A stretch of 64,000 nt of DNA. It comes from an uncultured Williamsia sp. GTDB lineage: Bacteria; Actinomycetota; Actinomycetes; Mycobacteriales; Mycobacteriaceae. Below the pieces are notes generated by a model that made no database searches, was not told the DNA's origin, and worked only from the letters and a program-made list of their open reading frames with translations. Positions 56,956 through 64,000 of the stretch are shown here, in pieces. The stretch is taken from assembly GCF_947494875.1 (NCBI RefSeq), contig NZ_CANLWM010000001.1, positions 496,001 to 560,000 of the forward strand, read 5' to 3'. The stretch's first letter is position 1. Each line of letters opens with the position of its first letter. The position numbers and the translations under genes are program-made.

Positions 56956-58130
56956 GTCGTCACCTCCACGTGCACCGTCCATCCGGCAGTCGGGTCGTCG
57001 GGGTCGCGCGGTCCGGCCCGAAGCGTCGCACCGATCTGCTCCGCGCGCTCGTGCATTCCCCGCATGCCGACACCGGAACCGTGGACGAAGGACGATGCGC
57101 CCGTGGGTGTGTCGTTGCCGACCGTGACCGTCAACAGGGACGGGGCGAACACGACGTCGACATGCGCGGGTGACCCCGGGGCGTGCCGCCGTGCGTTGGT
57201 GAGGGCCTCGGCCACGATGCGACCGAGTTGTGCGAGGACGTCGGCGTCGACCGGACGGGGGGTGCCGCTGATCTCGATGGTCTCGGCGGTGTTCTCGACG
57301 AGCGATCGCAGGGCGCCGACGAGGTCACCCGACTCGTCGCGCAGGGCGTACACCGCGCGTCGGGCCTCGCCGAGACCGTCGGTCACGAGAGTCCGAGCTG
57401 TCGCGACAGCCGCGCGGGCATCGGCGTCGCGACCGTCCTCCATCAGAGCCTCGACGAGGTTGAGCTGCATGTTGACCCCCGACAGAGAATGCGCCAGCAC
57501 ATCGTGGATCTCGCGGGCGACGCGGGCGCGTTCGGCGAGCACCTGGGCGCGCGCCTCGGAGGCGATCGCGCGATCGGTCTGTTCGACCTTCTCGCGCATG
57601 AGGATCAGCGTGCGGACACGGTCACGCCTCGTCATGCCGATGAGCACGGCGAGGCCGACGAGGACGATCCACACGTACCGGGCGTCGTCGAAGCGCACCA
57701 CGACCGCGACGGCCGCGGTGACGGAGCCGACGCCCGCGACGACGAGCGCGGGTCGGGTGTCGAACAAGAAGCCTGCCGACCCGGCGATGACAGGCACGAA
57801 GGCCGGCGCGACGCCCTGTGGCGCGGTGGCGAACAGCAGCCCGGCCGCCGGCGCACCGACGAGCATGACGACGAACCATGCTGTCGCGCCGATCGCCGTG
57901 GGACGGACCAGACGGAGCACCAACACCACCGACACCACCGCGAGCAGGACGATCGCGGCGATCCGGAGGTCGCCGTCGACCTGACGGGGCACGGTGGCCC
58001 ATGCCCAGATCAGCAGCGCCGGGTTGACCAGCGCGAAGAGACGACTCGGGGCGTCGTCGCCGTATTCGCCGTAGTCGCGACGCGCCATCACCGACATCCC
58101 GGATGCGAGGACGGAGCGCGGCGACGGCAT
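56952..58130 (-). CDS. Sensor histidine kinase (NarX/DesK-like HisKA_3)
   Basis: 392 aa from the ATG at 58130; starts at 58097 or 58088 are also possible. About five membrane helices (FALVNPALLIWAWATV to VWIVLVGLAVLIGM), then HisKA_3 with phospho-His in ARVAREIHDVLAHSLSGVNM and a HATPase domain (IVAEALTNARRHAPG, GSGVGMRGMHERAEQIG). Signal unknown. Diverges from the membrane protein at 58298 across 167 bp that carry the palindrome. Confidence 0.92.
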   Translation of the reverse strand: MPSPRSVLASGMSVMARRDYGEYGDDAPSRLFALVNPALLIWAWATVPRQVDGDLRIAAIVLLAVVSVVLVLRLVRPTAIGATAWFVVMLVGAPAAGLLFATAPQGVAPAFVPVIAGSAGFLFDTRPALVVAGVGSVTAAVAVVVRFDDARYVWIVLVGLAVLIGMTRRDRVRTLILMREKVEQTDRAIASEARAQVLAERARVAREIHDVLAHSLSGVNMQLNLVEALMEDGRDADARAAVATARTLVTDGLGEARRAVYALRDESGDLVGALRSLVENTAETIEISGTPRPVDADVLAQLGRIVAEALTNARRHAPGSPAHVDVVFAPSLLTVTVGNDTPTGASSFVHGSGVGMRGMHERAEQIGATLRAGPRDPDDPTAGWTVHVEVTT

Positions 58131-58158
58131 GGCTCGACGATGCCACCCCCGGCGCCGA

Positions 58159-58186
58159 CGCGGCTCCACCCCCGGGTGGAGCCGCG
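58159..58186. promoter_or_regulatory. Perfect 13-bp-arm palindrome between kinase and membrane protein
   Basis: CGCGGCTCCACCC (58159–58171) and GGGTGGAGCCGCG (58174–58186) with a 2-bp centre. The embedded CTCCACCC recurs at 52612 and 52624, and TTCCACCC is at 58188. Likely response-regulator operator. Confidence 0.7.
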
Positions 58187-58297
58187 GTTCCACCCGGACT
58201 CGACTCACGGGCCGATCCCGCGGGGCCGCCGGTCGACGAGCGTTGTCGTCGACCCCGCCGGCATCGGGCCCCCGGGGACGAGACGAGGAGACATGTC

Positions 58298-58816
58298 ATG
58301 TCGGATCTGACAGAGGCCATCGTGATGAGCGGTGGCTTCTTCGTGCTGATGCTGATCACCCAGTTCGGGACGCGCACCCTCTCGATGCACCGCATCCTGG
58401 CGTCGGTCGGGGTGGTGGTGGGCGTCGGTGCCTCCTATTTCGGCAGCGCTCCCACCGACGGCCGGTCACTCGCGGTGTACGTCGTCGGGATCGGCATCGG
58501 ACTGGTGTTCGCCGGCCTCGCGACCGCGTCGACGAGGTCGTGGATCGACGCGTCGACCGGCAAGCGCATGACACGGAGCGGCATCGCGTTCCTCGCGGTC
58601 TGGGCGACCGCGATGCTCATGCGTGTGGCGTTCGTCTGGGCCGTGTCCGACAACGCGACGTTCCGCACATGGTTCGGCGAGCAGATGGCGACCCTGCACC
58701 TCACGCCCGGGGTGATCGCACCGTTCTTCGTCCTCTGGGCACTGACGATGGTCGGCGGACGTGTGGCGGCACTCCTGTGGCGCACACGGCGGCCGCAGGC
58801 CCTGCGAACTGCTTGA
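58298..58816 (+). CDS. Membrane protein related to the 52717 gene
   Basis: 172 aa, about five helices (GGFFVLMLITQF; ILASVGVVVGVGASYFGS; LAVYVVGIGIGLVFAGLA; IAFLAVWATAMLMRVAFVW; GVIAPFFVLWALTMVGG). The central loop TRSWIDASTGKRMTRSG resembles that of the protein at 52717. GAGGAG lies before ATG 58298. The promoter shares the 15-bp CACGGGCCGATCCCG with 52717 at nearly the same distance from the ATG (77 versus 71 bp). Probably regulated by the divergent two-component system. Function unknown. Confidence 0.8.
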   Translation: MSDLTEAIVMSGGFFVLMLITQFGTRTLSMHRILASVGVVVGVGASYFGSAPTDGRSLAVYVVGIGIGLVFAGLATASTRSWIDASTGKRMTRSGIAFLAVWATAMLMRVAFVWAVSDNATFRTWFGEQMATLHLTPGVIAPFFVLWALTMVGGRVAALLWRTRRPQALRTA

Positions 58817-58830
58817 GAAGCAGACAGATG

Positions 58831-59886
58831 TCAGCGCGTGTGGGTGAAGACCGTGTCGACGAAGTGGGCCGCGGCGCGCAGCGCCCGCCCGGACTCCGGC
58901 GTGAGGACCGGGAACATCTGGAAGACGTGCGTCTGGTCGGGCCAGATCTGCAGGTCGCTGCGACCCCCCGCGGCGGAGATCCGCGAGTGGATGTCGCGGG
59001 CGTCGTCGCTCATGCACTCCAGGCTGCCGGCCTGCACCAGCGTGGGCGGCAGCGCCATGTCGGAGGTGAGTTCGGGGACCAGGCGCGGGTCGTCGCGGTC
59101 CACGTCGCCGAGGTACATCCCCAGGACGTGTGCGCCGAGCCGGGCGTCGATCAGGGGATCGCGGTGACCGGCCTCGTGCCGCTTCATCGCGAGCGAGAAG
59201 GTGGGGTCCGAGAGCGGGGAGAACAGGACCATCGCGCCGGGCTGCGGTGTGCCGTAGCGGTGGTTGTGGGCGATCAGGTCGAGTGCGAGGTGACCGCCGG
59301 CCGAGTCACCGGCAACGAGGATGCGGTCGGCCGAGTAGCCCTTGTCCAGCAGCCACCGGTAGCCCGCGATCGCGTCGTCACCGCCGGTGGGGAAGCGGTG
59401 TTCGGGCCCTTTCCGGTAGTCGAGCACGAAGGCCGGCATGTCGGTCAGCGTCGACAGCCGCGACACGAGGCCCCGGTGGGTGCGAGGCGTGCAGATCGCG
59501 TAGCCGCTGCCGTGCAGGTAGTAGATGACGGTGCCGCTGGGACCGACTCCGCGACCGTGCACCCACTCGCCGCGCAGTCCCCGCGGCTGATGCACCCGGG
59601 AGACACGGGTTCCGCGAGGAACGGGGCTGAGACGGCACATCGCCTGGTTGAGCACGGGCCGGGCGCGTCGGACCATCGCCGGCGACGGTGTCAGGACGAG
59701 CCTGTCTGTGCTGAGGCCGAACGGTCGCAACCCGAAGCCGGACGACATGAGGGGCAGTGCGCGACCCATCGAGCCGTTGACGGTGCGGGATCGACGAGAT
59801 CCGCGGGCTGAGTGCCACGGCATGTCGAGGGACTCGGTCACCGGTGCAGTGGGCACGGTTCCGTCGGGTTCGATGGTCAGACTCAT
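58831..59886 (-). CDS. Alpha/beta hydrolase of the hormone-sensitive-lipase family (esterase)
   Basis: 351 aa. HSL features: oxyanion HGSGYAI (HGGG variant with Ser), nucleophile in VAGDSAGGHLALDL, and catalytic His in WPDQTHVFQMFPV; acid likely Glu or Asp in SLECMSDDARD. Likely hydrolyses short or medium acyl esters in the cytosol. I chose the ATG at 59886 after AGGAGG; an ATG at 59952 is possible. Convergent with the 58298 gene, 14 bp apart. Confidence 0.88.
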   Translation of the reverse strand: MSLTIEPDGTVPTAPVTESLDMPWHSARGSRRSRTVNGSMGRALPLMSSGFGLRPFGLSTDRLVLTPSPAMVRRARPVLNQAMCRLSPVPRGTRVSRVHQPRGLRGEWVHGRGVGPSGTVIYYLHGSGYAICTPRTHRGLVSRLSTLTDMPAFVLDYRKGPEHRFPTGGDDAIAGYRWLLDKGYSADRILVAGDSAGGHLALDLIAHNHRYGTPQPGAMVLFSPLSDPTFSLAMKRHEAGHRDPLIDARLGAHVLGMYLGDVDRDDPRLVPELTSDMALPPTLVQAGSLECMSDDARDIHSRISAAGGRSDLQIWPDQTHVFQMFPVLTPESGRALRAAAHFVDTVFTHTR

Positions 59887-60124
59887 CCGCGTGCGACCTC
59901 CTGGCGCACCGGCCGTCAGTGCGGTCGGTCTGGTGGTGAACGTATGCCTGTTCATCGAGAGAAACACGCGAGATGTGACGGGTGACCGATCCGTGCAGGA
60001 TCGTTGGTGATCCGTGATGAGGTAACGAAACGATTTTCGCACGCGTGCTTGTCTGACAGATGTCACAGCGGACCCGTGACATACGGCGGGGGAAACGCCC
60101 GCTCACCAGCGCGATCGTAGATGC
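59887..60124. promoter_or_regulatory. Divergent promoter region with inverted repeat
   Basis: 238 bp between the esterase and the ABC exporter, richer in A/T than its flanks. TGTCAC (60061–60066) and GTGACA (60076–60081) form an inverted repeat 44 bp before the exporter start. Candidate operator for the exporter or its response regulator. No small gene supported. Confidence 0.5.
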
Positions 60125-61051
60125 ATGACCACACCACTCGCGCTCGAGGCCCGGGCGCTCACGAAGTCGTTCCGCACGCGGGGGTCCGGCACCGTCCGGG
60201 CCGTCGACGGCGTCGACCTGGCGATCCGGCAGGGCGAGGTCGTCGCGTTCCTCGGCCCGAACGGGGCCGGCAAGACCACCACGCTCGACATGGTGCTCGG
60301 CCTCACCCGTCCGGACTCCGGGTCCGTCCGACTGTTCGGGGCGTCCGCCGAGGAGGCGGTCGCGGCCGGTCGTATCGCGGCCGTACTCCAGAGCGGAGGG
60401 CTGCTCGGCGACTTCACGGTCGGCGAGACCGTCGACATCATCGCCGCCACCCACCGGGATCCCGCGCCGGTCGAGGAGGTGATGCGGAGGGCCGGGATCA
60501 CCGGGCTCGCCGACCGCAAGGTCTCGAAATGTTCGGGCGGTGAGCAGCAGCGTCTGAAGTTCGCCCTCGCGCTCCTGCCCGACCCCGACCTGATCGTCCT
60601 CGACGAGCCCACCGCGGGGATGGACGTCGAATCCCGGCGCGCGTTCTGGGCCGCGATGCGCGACGACGCCGGCGCGGGCCGCACCGTCCTCTTCGCGACC
60701 CACTACCTGGAGGAGGCCGACGCCTTCGCCGACCGGATCGTGATGATCGCCGGTGGCCGCGTCGTCGCCGACGGCTCCACCGCCCAGATCCGCGCGCAGG
60801 CGTCCGGGAGGACCGTCTCGGCCGTCGTCGATCCCGCATCCGTCGGCTGGATCCGGGACACCGCACCGGGCGTCCGTTCGGTGGCCGTGCGCGGTGACCG
60901 CGTCGAGATCGCCACCGACGACTCCGACGCCACCGCCCGATTCCTGTTCGCCCACAGCGACGCCCACGACGTGGAGATCGTCGCCCACGACCTCGAGGAC
61001 GCGTTCGTCGCCCTCACGTCCTCCGCTGCATCCGACAAGGAGACCGTCTGA
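60125..61051 (+). CDS. ABC exporter ATP-binding protein (CcmA/DrrA type)
   Basis: 308 aa. Walker A FLGPNGAGKTTTLDMVLGL, signature CSGGEQQRLKFALALLPDPD, Walker B LIVLDEPTAGMDV, switch His in FATHYLEEADAF. The last 90 residues form a DrrA-like C-terminal domain. First gene of the operon with the permease, kinase and regulator; stop and next start overlap by 1 nt (TGATG). Confidence 0.93.
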   Translation: MTTPLALEARALTKSFRTRGSGTVRAVDGVDLAIRQGEVVAFLGPNGAGKTTTLDMVLGLTRPDSGSVRLFGASAEEAVAAGRIAAVLQSGGLLGDFTVGETVDIIAATHRDPAPVEEVMRRAGITGLADRKVSKCSGGEQQRLKFALALLPDPDLIVLDEPTAGMDVESRRAFWAAMRDDAGAGRTVLFATHYLEEADAFADRIVMIAGGRVVADGSTAQIRAQASGRTVSAVVDPASVGWIRDTAPGVRSVAVRGDRVEIATDDSDATARFLFAHSDAHDVEIVAHDLEDAFVALTSSAASDKETV

Positions 61052-61848
61052 TGACCACCCTCACCACACCGTCGACCCCACCCGTGGCCGGGTTGCTGCG
61101 GGGCTTCTCGACGACCTACGTCCGACGCGATCTCCGACGAGTCCTCCGCAATCGCCGGGCGATGATCTTCACACTGCTGATGCCGACGGTTCTGTACATC
61201 GTGTTCGGCGCCTCGCAGAAGTTCAGCGGCAACATCGGCCATGCCAACACCCAGGCGTACGTCATGGTCCACATGGCGGTGTACGGCGCGATCCTCGCCA
61301 CCACCACGAACGCCGCCGCCGTCGCGCTCGAACAGCAGGCCGGGTGGACCAGGACGCTGCGGCTGACCCGGCTGTCCCCGACGGCGTACGTGGTCGCCAA
61401 GGCGATCGTCGCGATGTCGGTGGCGGCGCTGCCGCTGATCCTGCTCAGCATCGTCGGCGCCGCCATGGGCGCGAGCGCACCCATCGCCGTGTGGATCGGG
61501 TCGGTGGTGCTCGGATGGCTGGGATCGGCGGTGTTCGCCGCGTTCGGTCTCGCGATGGGAAGCGGACTGCGGTCGGAGGCGGCGATGCAGGCCTCGGGCG
61601 GCGTGCTGACGGTGCTCGCCTTCGCGGGCAACGTCTTCGTCCCCCTCAAAGGCGCGATGCTGACCTTCTCGCAGTTCACTCCGATGTTCGGTGTGAACGC
61701 CCTCGCCAACTACCCCATCACGAGCGGCTACACCCCCTACGGAGACCACATCTCACTGTGGGTGGCGATCGCCAACGTGGTGGTGTGGGGCGCGATCATG
61801 GCCGTCGCCGCGGCGTACTTCTTCCGCCGGAGCACCGAGCGGCTATGA
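61051..61848 (+). CDS. ABC-2 type exporter permease
   Basis: 265 aa with six helices. ABC-2 family: RRVLRNRRAMIFTLLMPTVL near the N-terminus and QQAGWTRTLRLTRLSPTAYV, the conserved cytoplasmic loop. Exports an unknown compound, perhaps a drug, peptide or lipid, in complex with the preceding ATPase. The ATG is at 61051, overlapping the previous stop by 1 nt. Confidence 0.92.
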   Translation: MTTLTTPSTPPVAGLLRGFSTTYVRRDLRRVLRNRRAMIFTLLMPTVLYIVFGASQKFSGNIGHANTQAYVMVHMAVYGAILATTTNAAAVALEQQAGWTRTLRLTRLSPTAYVVAKAIVAMSVAALPLILLSIVGAAMGASAPIAVWIGSVVLGWLGSAVFAAFGLAMGSGLRSEAAMQASGGVLTVLAFAGNVFVPLKGAMLTFSQFTPMFGVNALANYPITSGYTPYGDHISLWVAIANVVVWGAIMAVAAAYFFRRSTERL

Positions 61849-63011
61849 CCACCTCTTCTAGAGTCGATCCCATGACGAGCGTCGAGACCGCCACCACCGG
61901 ACGCCATGTCCGGTGGTGGCCGGGCTCGCGTCCGACGCCGGACCGGTCTTGGGCGTTCACCGCGGTGTGGTTGGTCTTCCTCGCCTACCCGATCGTCTCG
62001 TTGCTGCGCTCGGGCCAGGACGTCGCGAGTGTGGTCTGGGGACTGGTGCTCATCGCGCTGTTCGCGATCACGTACGTGGTTGCGGCGACGCACATCATGT
62101 CCTGGCGAGACGAGCAGCGGCGCCGTGCCGCTGTCGGGTACGGGCTCGTGCTGATCGTGCTCGCTGCGGCCGCGTCCCCGGTCCTGGCGGACGGAACGGT
62201 GTCGTTCACGCCGTATCTGATGGGCATCGCGGCATTCGGTTTCGGTGGTGTGCTGGGGCCGGTCCTCGTCGGCGTGGTCCTCGTGGTCGGCCTCGTGTTG
62301 CCGCTGATCGTCCCGGGGTGGACGCTGGACTCGGGAACCGTTCTCGCGCTGGTGATCGTGGCGTTGGTGATGGTGCTGATGATCTCTGCGCGAAGTGCCG
62401 AACAGAGGCGCGAGGAGGCCGAGACCCGGCAACGCGAGGCCGACGAGCGCCTCGCCGTCATCGCCGAGCGAGAACGTGTCGCCCGCGACGTCCACGACAT
62501 CCTCGGGCACTCGCTGACGGTGATGACCGTGAAGACCGAGCTCGCCGGTCGCCTCGTCGACATCGACCCCGAGCGGGCGAAAGCGGAACTGGCCGAACTG
62601 CACGCACTGTCCCGTCAGGCTCTCGCCGAGGTGCGCTCGACGGTCGGGGCGCTGCGTACCCCCGACCTGCGCACCGAACTCGCCTCCGCACGGACAGCGC
62701 TGTCGGCGGCGGAGATCGCCGTCGAGATCGACGGTTCCGTCGACGACATCGCCTCGGCGCGCCGTGATCTCTTCGCGTGGGTGGTCCGGGAATCCGTGAC
62801 CAACGTCGTCCGGCACAGCGGGGCACGGGGCTGTCGGATCGGTGTCGCTCCCGATCGGGTCGTCGTGCACGACGACGGCGCCGGCATCTCCGAGCACGCT
62901 TTCGGCAACGGGCTGCGTGGACTGACCGAGCGCGTCGAGGCCGCGGGCGCCCGGTTGTCTGTCGTCGGTGACGCCGGTGGCACGACGGTCTCGGCGGTGT
63001 TCGATGGCTGA
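61845..63011 (+). CDS. Sensor histidine kinase of the exporter operon (DesK-like)
   Basis: 388 aa. Five or six N-terminal helices, a coiled-coil (AEQRREEAETRQREADERLA) and HisKA_3 with phospho-His in ERVARDVHDILGHSLTVMTV; HATPase motifs VVRESVTNVVRHSGA and GNGLRGLTERVEA. ATG at 61845 overlaps the permease stop by 4 nt; an internal ATG at 61872 is possible. Position suggests it senses the exporter substrate or membrane stress. Confidence 0.92.
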   Translation: MTTSSRVDPMTSVETATTGRHVRWWPGSRPTPDRSWAFTAVWLVFLAYPIVSLLRSGQDVASVVWGLVLIALFAITYVVAATHIMSWRDEQRRRAAVGYGLVLIVLAAAASPVLADGTVSFTPYLMGIAAFGFGGVLGPVLVGVVLVVGLVLPLIVPGWTLDSGTVLALVIVALVMVLMISARSAEQRREEAETRQREADERLAVIAERERVARDVHDILGHSLTVMTVKTELAGRLVDIDPERAKAELAELHALSRQALAEVRSTVGALRTPDLRTELASARTALSAAEIAVEIDGSVDDIASARRDLFAWVVRESVTNVVRHSGARGCRIGVAPDRVVVHDDGAGISEHAFGNGLRGLTERVEAAGARLSVVGDAGGTTVSAVFDG

Positions 63012-63618
63012 GCCGATCCGGTTGCTCCTCGCCGACGACCAGGCGCTCGTCCGGGGAGCGCTCGCCGCACTGCTGGAACTCGAGCAGGACATCACCGTGG
63101 TCGCCCAGGTCGGCCGCGGTGACGATGTCGTCGACGCCGCGCGCACACACGACGTCGACGTGTGCCTGCTCGACATCGAGATGCCCGGTGCCGACGGGAT
63201 CGAGACCGCTGCGGCCGTGCGAGACGCTCTGCCGCGCACCCGGTCTCTCATCGTCACGACGTTCGGACGCCCGGGGTACCTGCGGCGGGCGATCGACGCG
63301 GGCGCGTCCGGGTTCATCGTCAAGGACACGCCGGCCGCGGAGCTGGCCGACGCCGTCCGACGAGTCCATTCCGGGCTGCGGGTCATCGACCCGACCCTCG
63401 CCACCGAGAGCCTCACCGACGGGACGAGCCCGCTGACCGACCGGGAGCGAGACGTCCTTCGTGCCGCCCTCGACGGCGCGACGGTCGCGACCATCGCGGG
63501 GCGGCTGCACCTGTCGCAGGGGACGGTCCGCAACTATCTCTCGAGCGCGATCGGCAAGACCGGCACCTCCACCCGCGCCGAGGCTGCCGCGACGGCTGAA
63601 CGTCGCGGGTGGCTGTAG
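63004..63618 (+). CDS. Response regulator of the exporter operon (DesR-like)
   Basis: 204 aa. Receiver (LLADDQALVRGALAALLELE; phospho-Asp in VCLLDIEMPGADG; Lys in GFIVKDTPA) and LuxR-type HTH (PLTDRERDVLRAALDGATVA, HLSQGTVRNYLSSAIGKTGT). ATG at 63004 overlaps the kinase end by 8 nt. Probably activates the exporter operon. Last gene of the unit. Confidence 0.93.
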   Translation: MAEPIRLLLADDQALVRGALAALLELEQDITVVAQVGRGDDVVDAARTHDVDVCLLDIEMPGADGIETAAAVRDALPRTRSLIVTTFGRPGYLRRAIDAGASGFIVKDTPAAELADAVRRVHSGLRVIDPTLATESLTDGTSPLTDRERDVLRAALDGATVATIAGRLHLSQGTVRNYLSSAIGKTGTSTRAEAAATAERRGWL

Positions 63619-63626
63619 CGCATTAC

Positions 63627-64000
63627 TCAGTAGGGTGGCGGGTCGGCGTCTTCCTGCTGCTCGATGGCGCGCTGGTGTGCGGCGCGGGCTGTTGCTCGGC
63701 GCTGATCGAGTGTTGTTCTCGCCGGGTGTTTTTCCGGCTTCCCGGGTGGTCCGAGGGCGGGGAAGATGTCGAGGGCGGTGTAGGCGTTGCCGAGGAACAT
63801 GTGGCCGGTCGGCGATTGGAAGAACGCCTCACCGAGGGGTGATTGGTAGTCCCGCCAGGCCTTGTCGAAGGTTTTGGTGCGGTGGTGGAACCGGCACAGC
63901 GGTTTCATGTTCGCCCGGGTGGTCTGGCCGCCGTGGCCGGGGTCGTGGTGGTCGAACGGGTCGGTGTGGTCGAGGTCGACGTTCCAGGCGGGGGATGAGC
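63627..64000 (-). CDS. 13E12-type HNH endonuclease-like protein, C-terminal part (cut by window edge)
   Basis: The readable part starts at the edge with WNVDLDHTDPFDHHDPGHGG, then QTTRANMKPLCRFHHRTKTF, the HNH core of actinobacterial DUF222/13E12 proteins, and ends with a Pro-rich tail QQEDADPPPY. The N-terminal DUF222 domain lies outside the window. An internal ATG at 63908 is only part of the frame. These proteins occur in many copies in Gordonia-like genomes and in mycobacterial 13E12 repeats; nuclease activity is untested for most. It converges on the response-regulator gene. Confidence 0.85.
   Translation of the reverse strand, partial: SSPAWNVDLDHTDPFDHHDPGHGGQTTRANMKPLCRFHHRTKTFDKAWRDYQSPLGEAFFQSPTGHMFLGNAYTALDIFPALGPPGKPEKHPARTTLDQRRATARAAHQRAIEQQEDADPPPY

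Noticed and set aside
44000-58300. Genomic island or prophage
   Set aside because: Although accessory in content, there is no integrase, transposase, tRNA-linked direct repeat or clear composition break.
63627-63908. Separate 93-codon gene at the right edge
   Set aside because: The frame continues upstream to the edge with the HNH core, so it is the 3' part of a larger gene.

Overview
The window is about two-thirds G+C and starts at the replication-origin region of an actinobacterial chromosome. The order parA–rsmG–khpB–yidC–yidD–rnpA–rpmH–dnaA–oriC–dnaN–gnd–recF–dciA–gyrB–gyrA, then tRNA-Ile, tRNA-Ala, cwsA, ppiA, crgA, trpG, pknB, pknA, pbpA, rodA, pstP, fhaB, fhaA and tRNA-Leu, is the classic order of Mycobacteriales. 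Protein details, the interposed gnd gene and the accessory genes suggest a Gordonia- or Williamsia-like organism. The genus is an inference; the order is well supported.

1–10.2 kb: chromosome segregation, RNA processing, membrane insertion and replication initiation. parA is cut by the left edge. Three 16-bp parS sites lie at the parA 5' end, at the rsmG start codon and between gyrB and gyrA. oriC is the 490-bp dnaA–dnaN gap with DnaA boxes and an A-rich stretch. 10.2–16.1 kb: gyrase and a DUF3566 membrane protein. 16.1–21.6 kb: two tRNAs around a 37-codon gene, an unrecognised secreted protein, then cwsA-like, ppiA, rhomboid, PH-domain, crgA and trpG genes. 21.6–31.5 kb: a minus-strand cluster for signalling and cell-wall growth (fhaA, then the tightly packed fhaB–pstP–rodA–pbpA–pknA–pknB) that couples Ser/Thr phosphorylation to septal and lateral peptidoglycan synthesis.

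31.7–44 kb: tRNA-Leu and accessory metabolism: MarC-type protein, a four-gene osmoprotectant ABC transporter (proW–proV–proZ–proX), a TauD-like dioxygenase, a diguanylate cyclase translationally coupled to ATP-dependent DNA ligase, a secreted guanyl-type RNase with its barstar inhibitor, a methyltransferase and a YccF protein. 44–48.8 kb: a likely aldehyde or alcohol catabolic module made of a GAF/HTH regulator, an acetoacetate-decarboxylase-like protein, an SRPBCC protein, an ExaC-type aldehyde dehydrogenase and a DUF779 protein. 48.8–58.8 kb: three regulator-linked units: SDR with divergent TetR and paired operators; MFS with divergent LysR and a haloalkane-dehalogenase-like gene; a NarL-type two-component system with a divergent membrane protein whose upstream DNA shares motifs with a second membrane protein 5.6 kb away. 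58.8–64 kb: an HSL-family hydrolase, an ABC-2 exporter with its own DesK/DesR-like two-component system, and the end of a 13E12-type HNH protein cut by the right edge.

No CRISPR array, insertion sequence, integrase or rRNA was seen. The items most worth following up are the CTCCACCC motif set that seems to join two membrane-protein genes to one two-component system, the aldehyde/DUF779 module with palindromic sites, an SDR with Trp at the catalytic Ser position, the parS in the gyrB–gyrA gap, and the unrecognised secreted protein.
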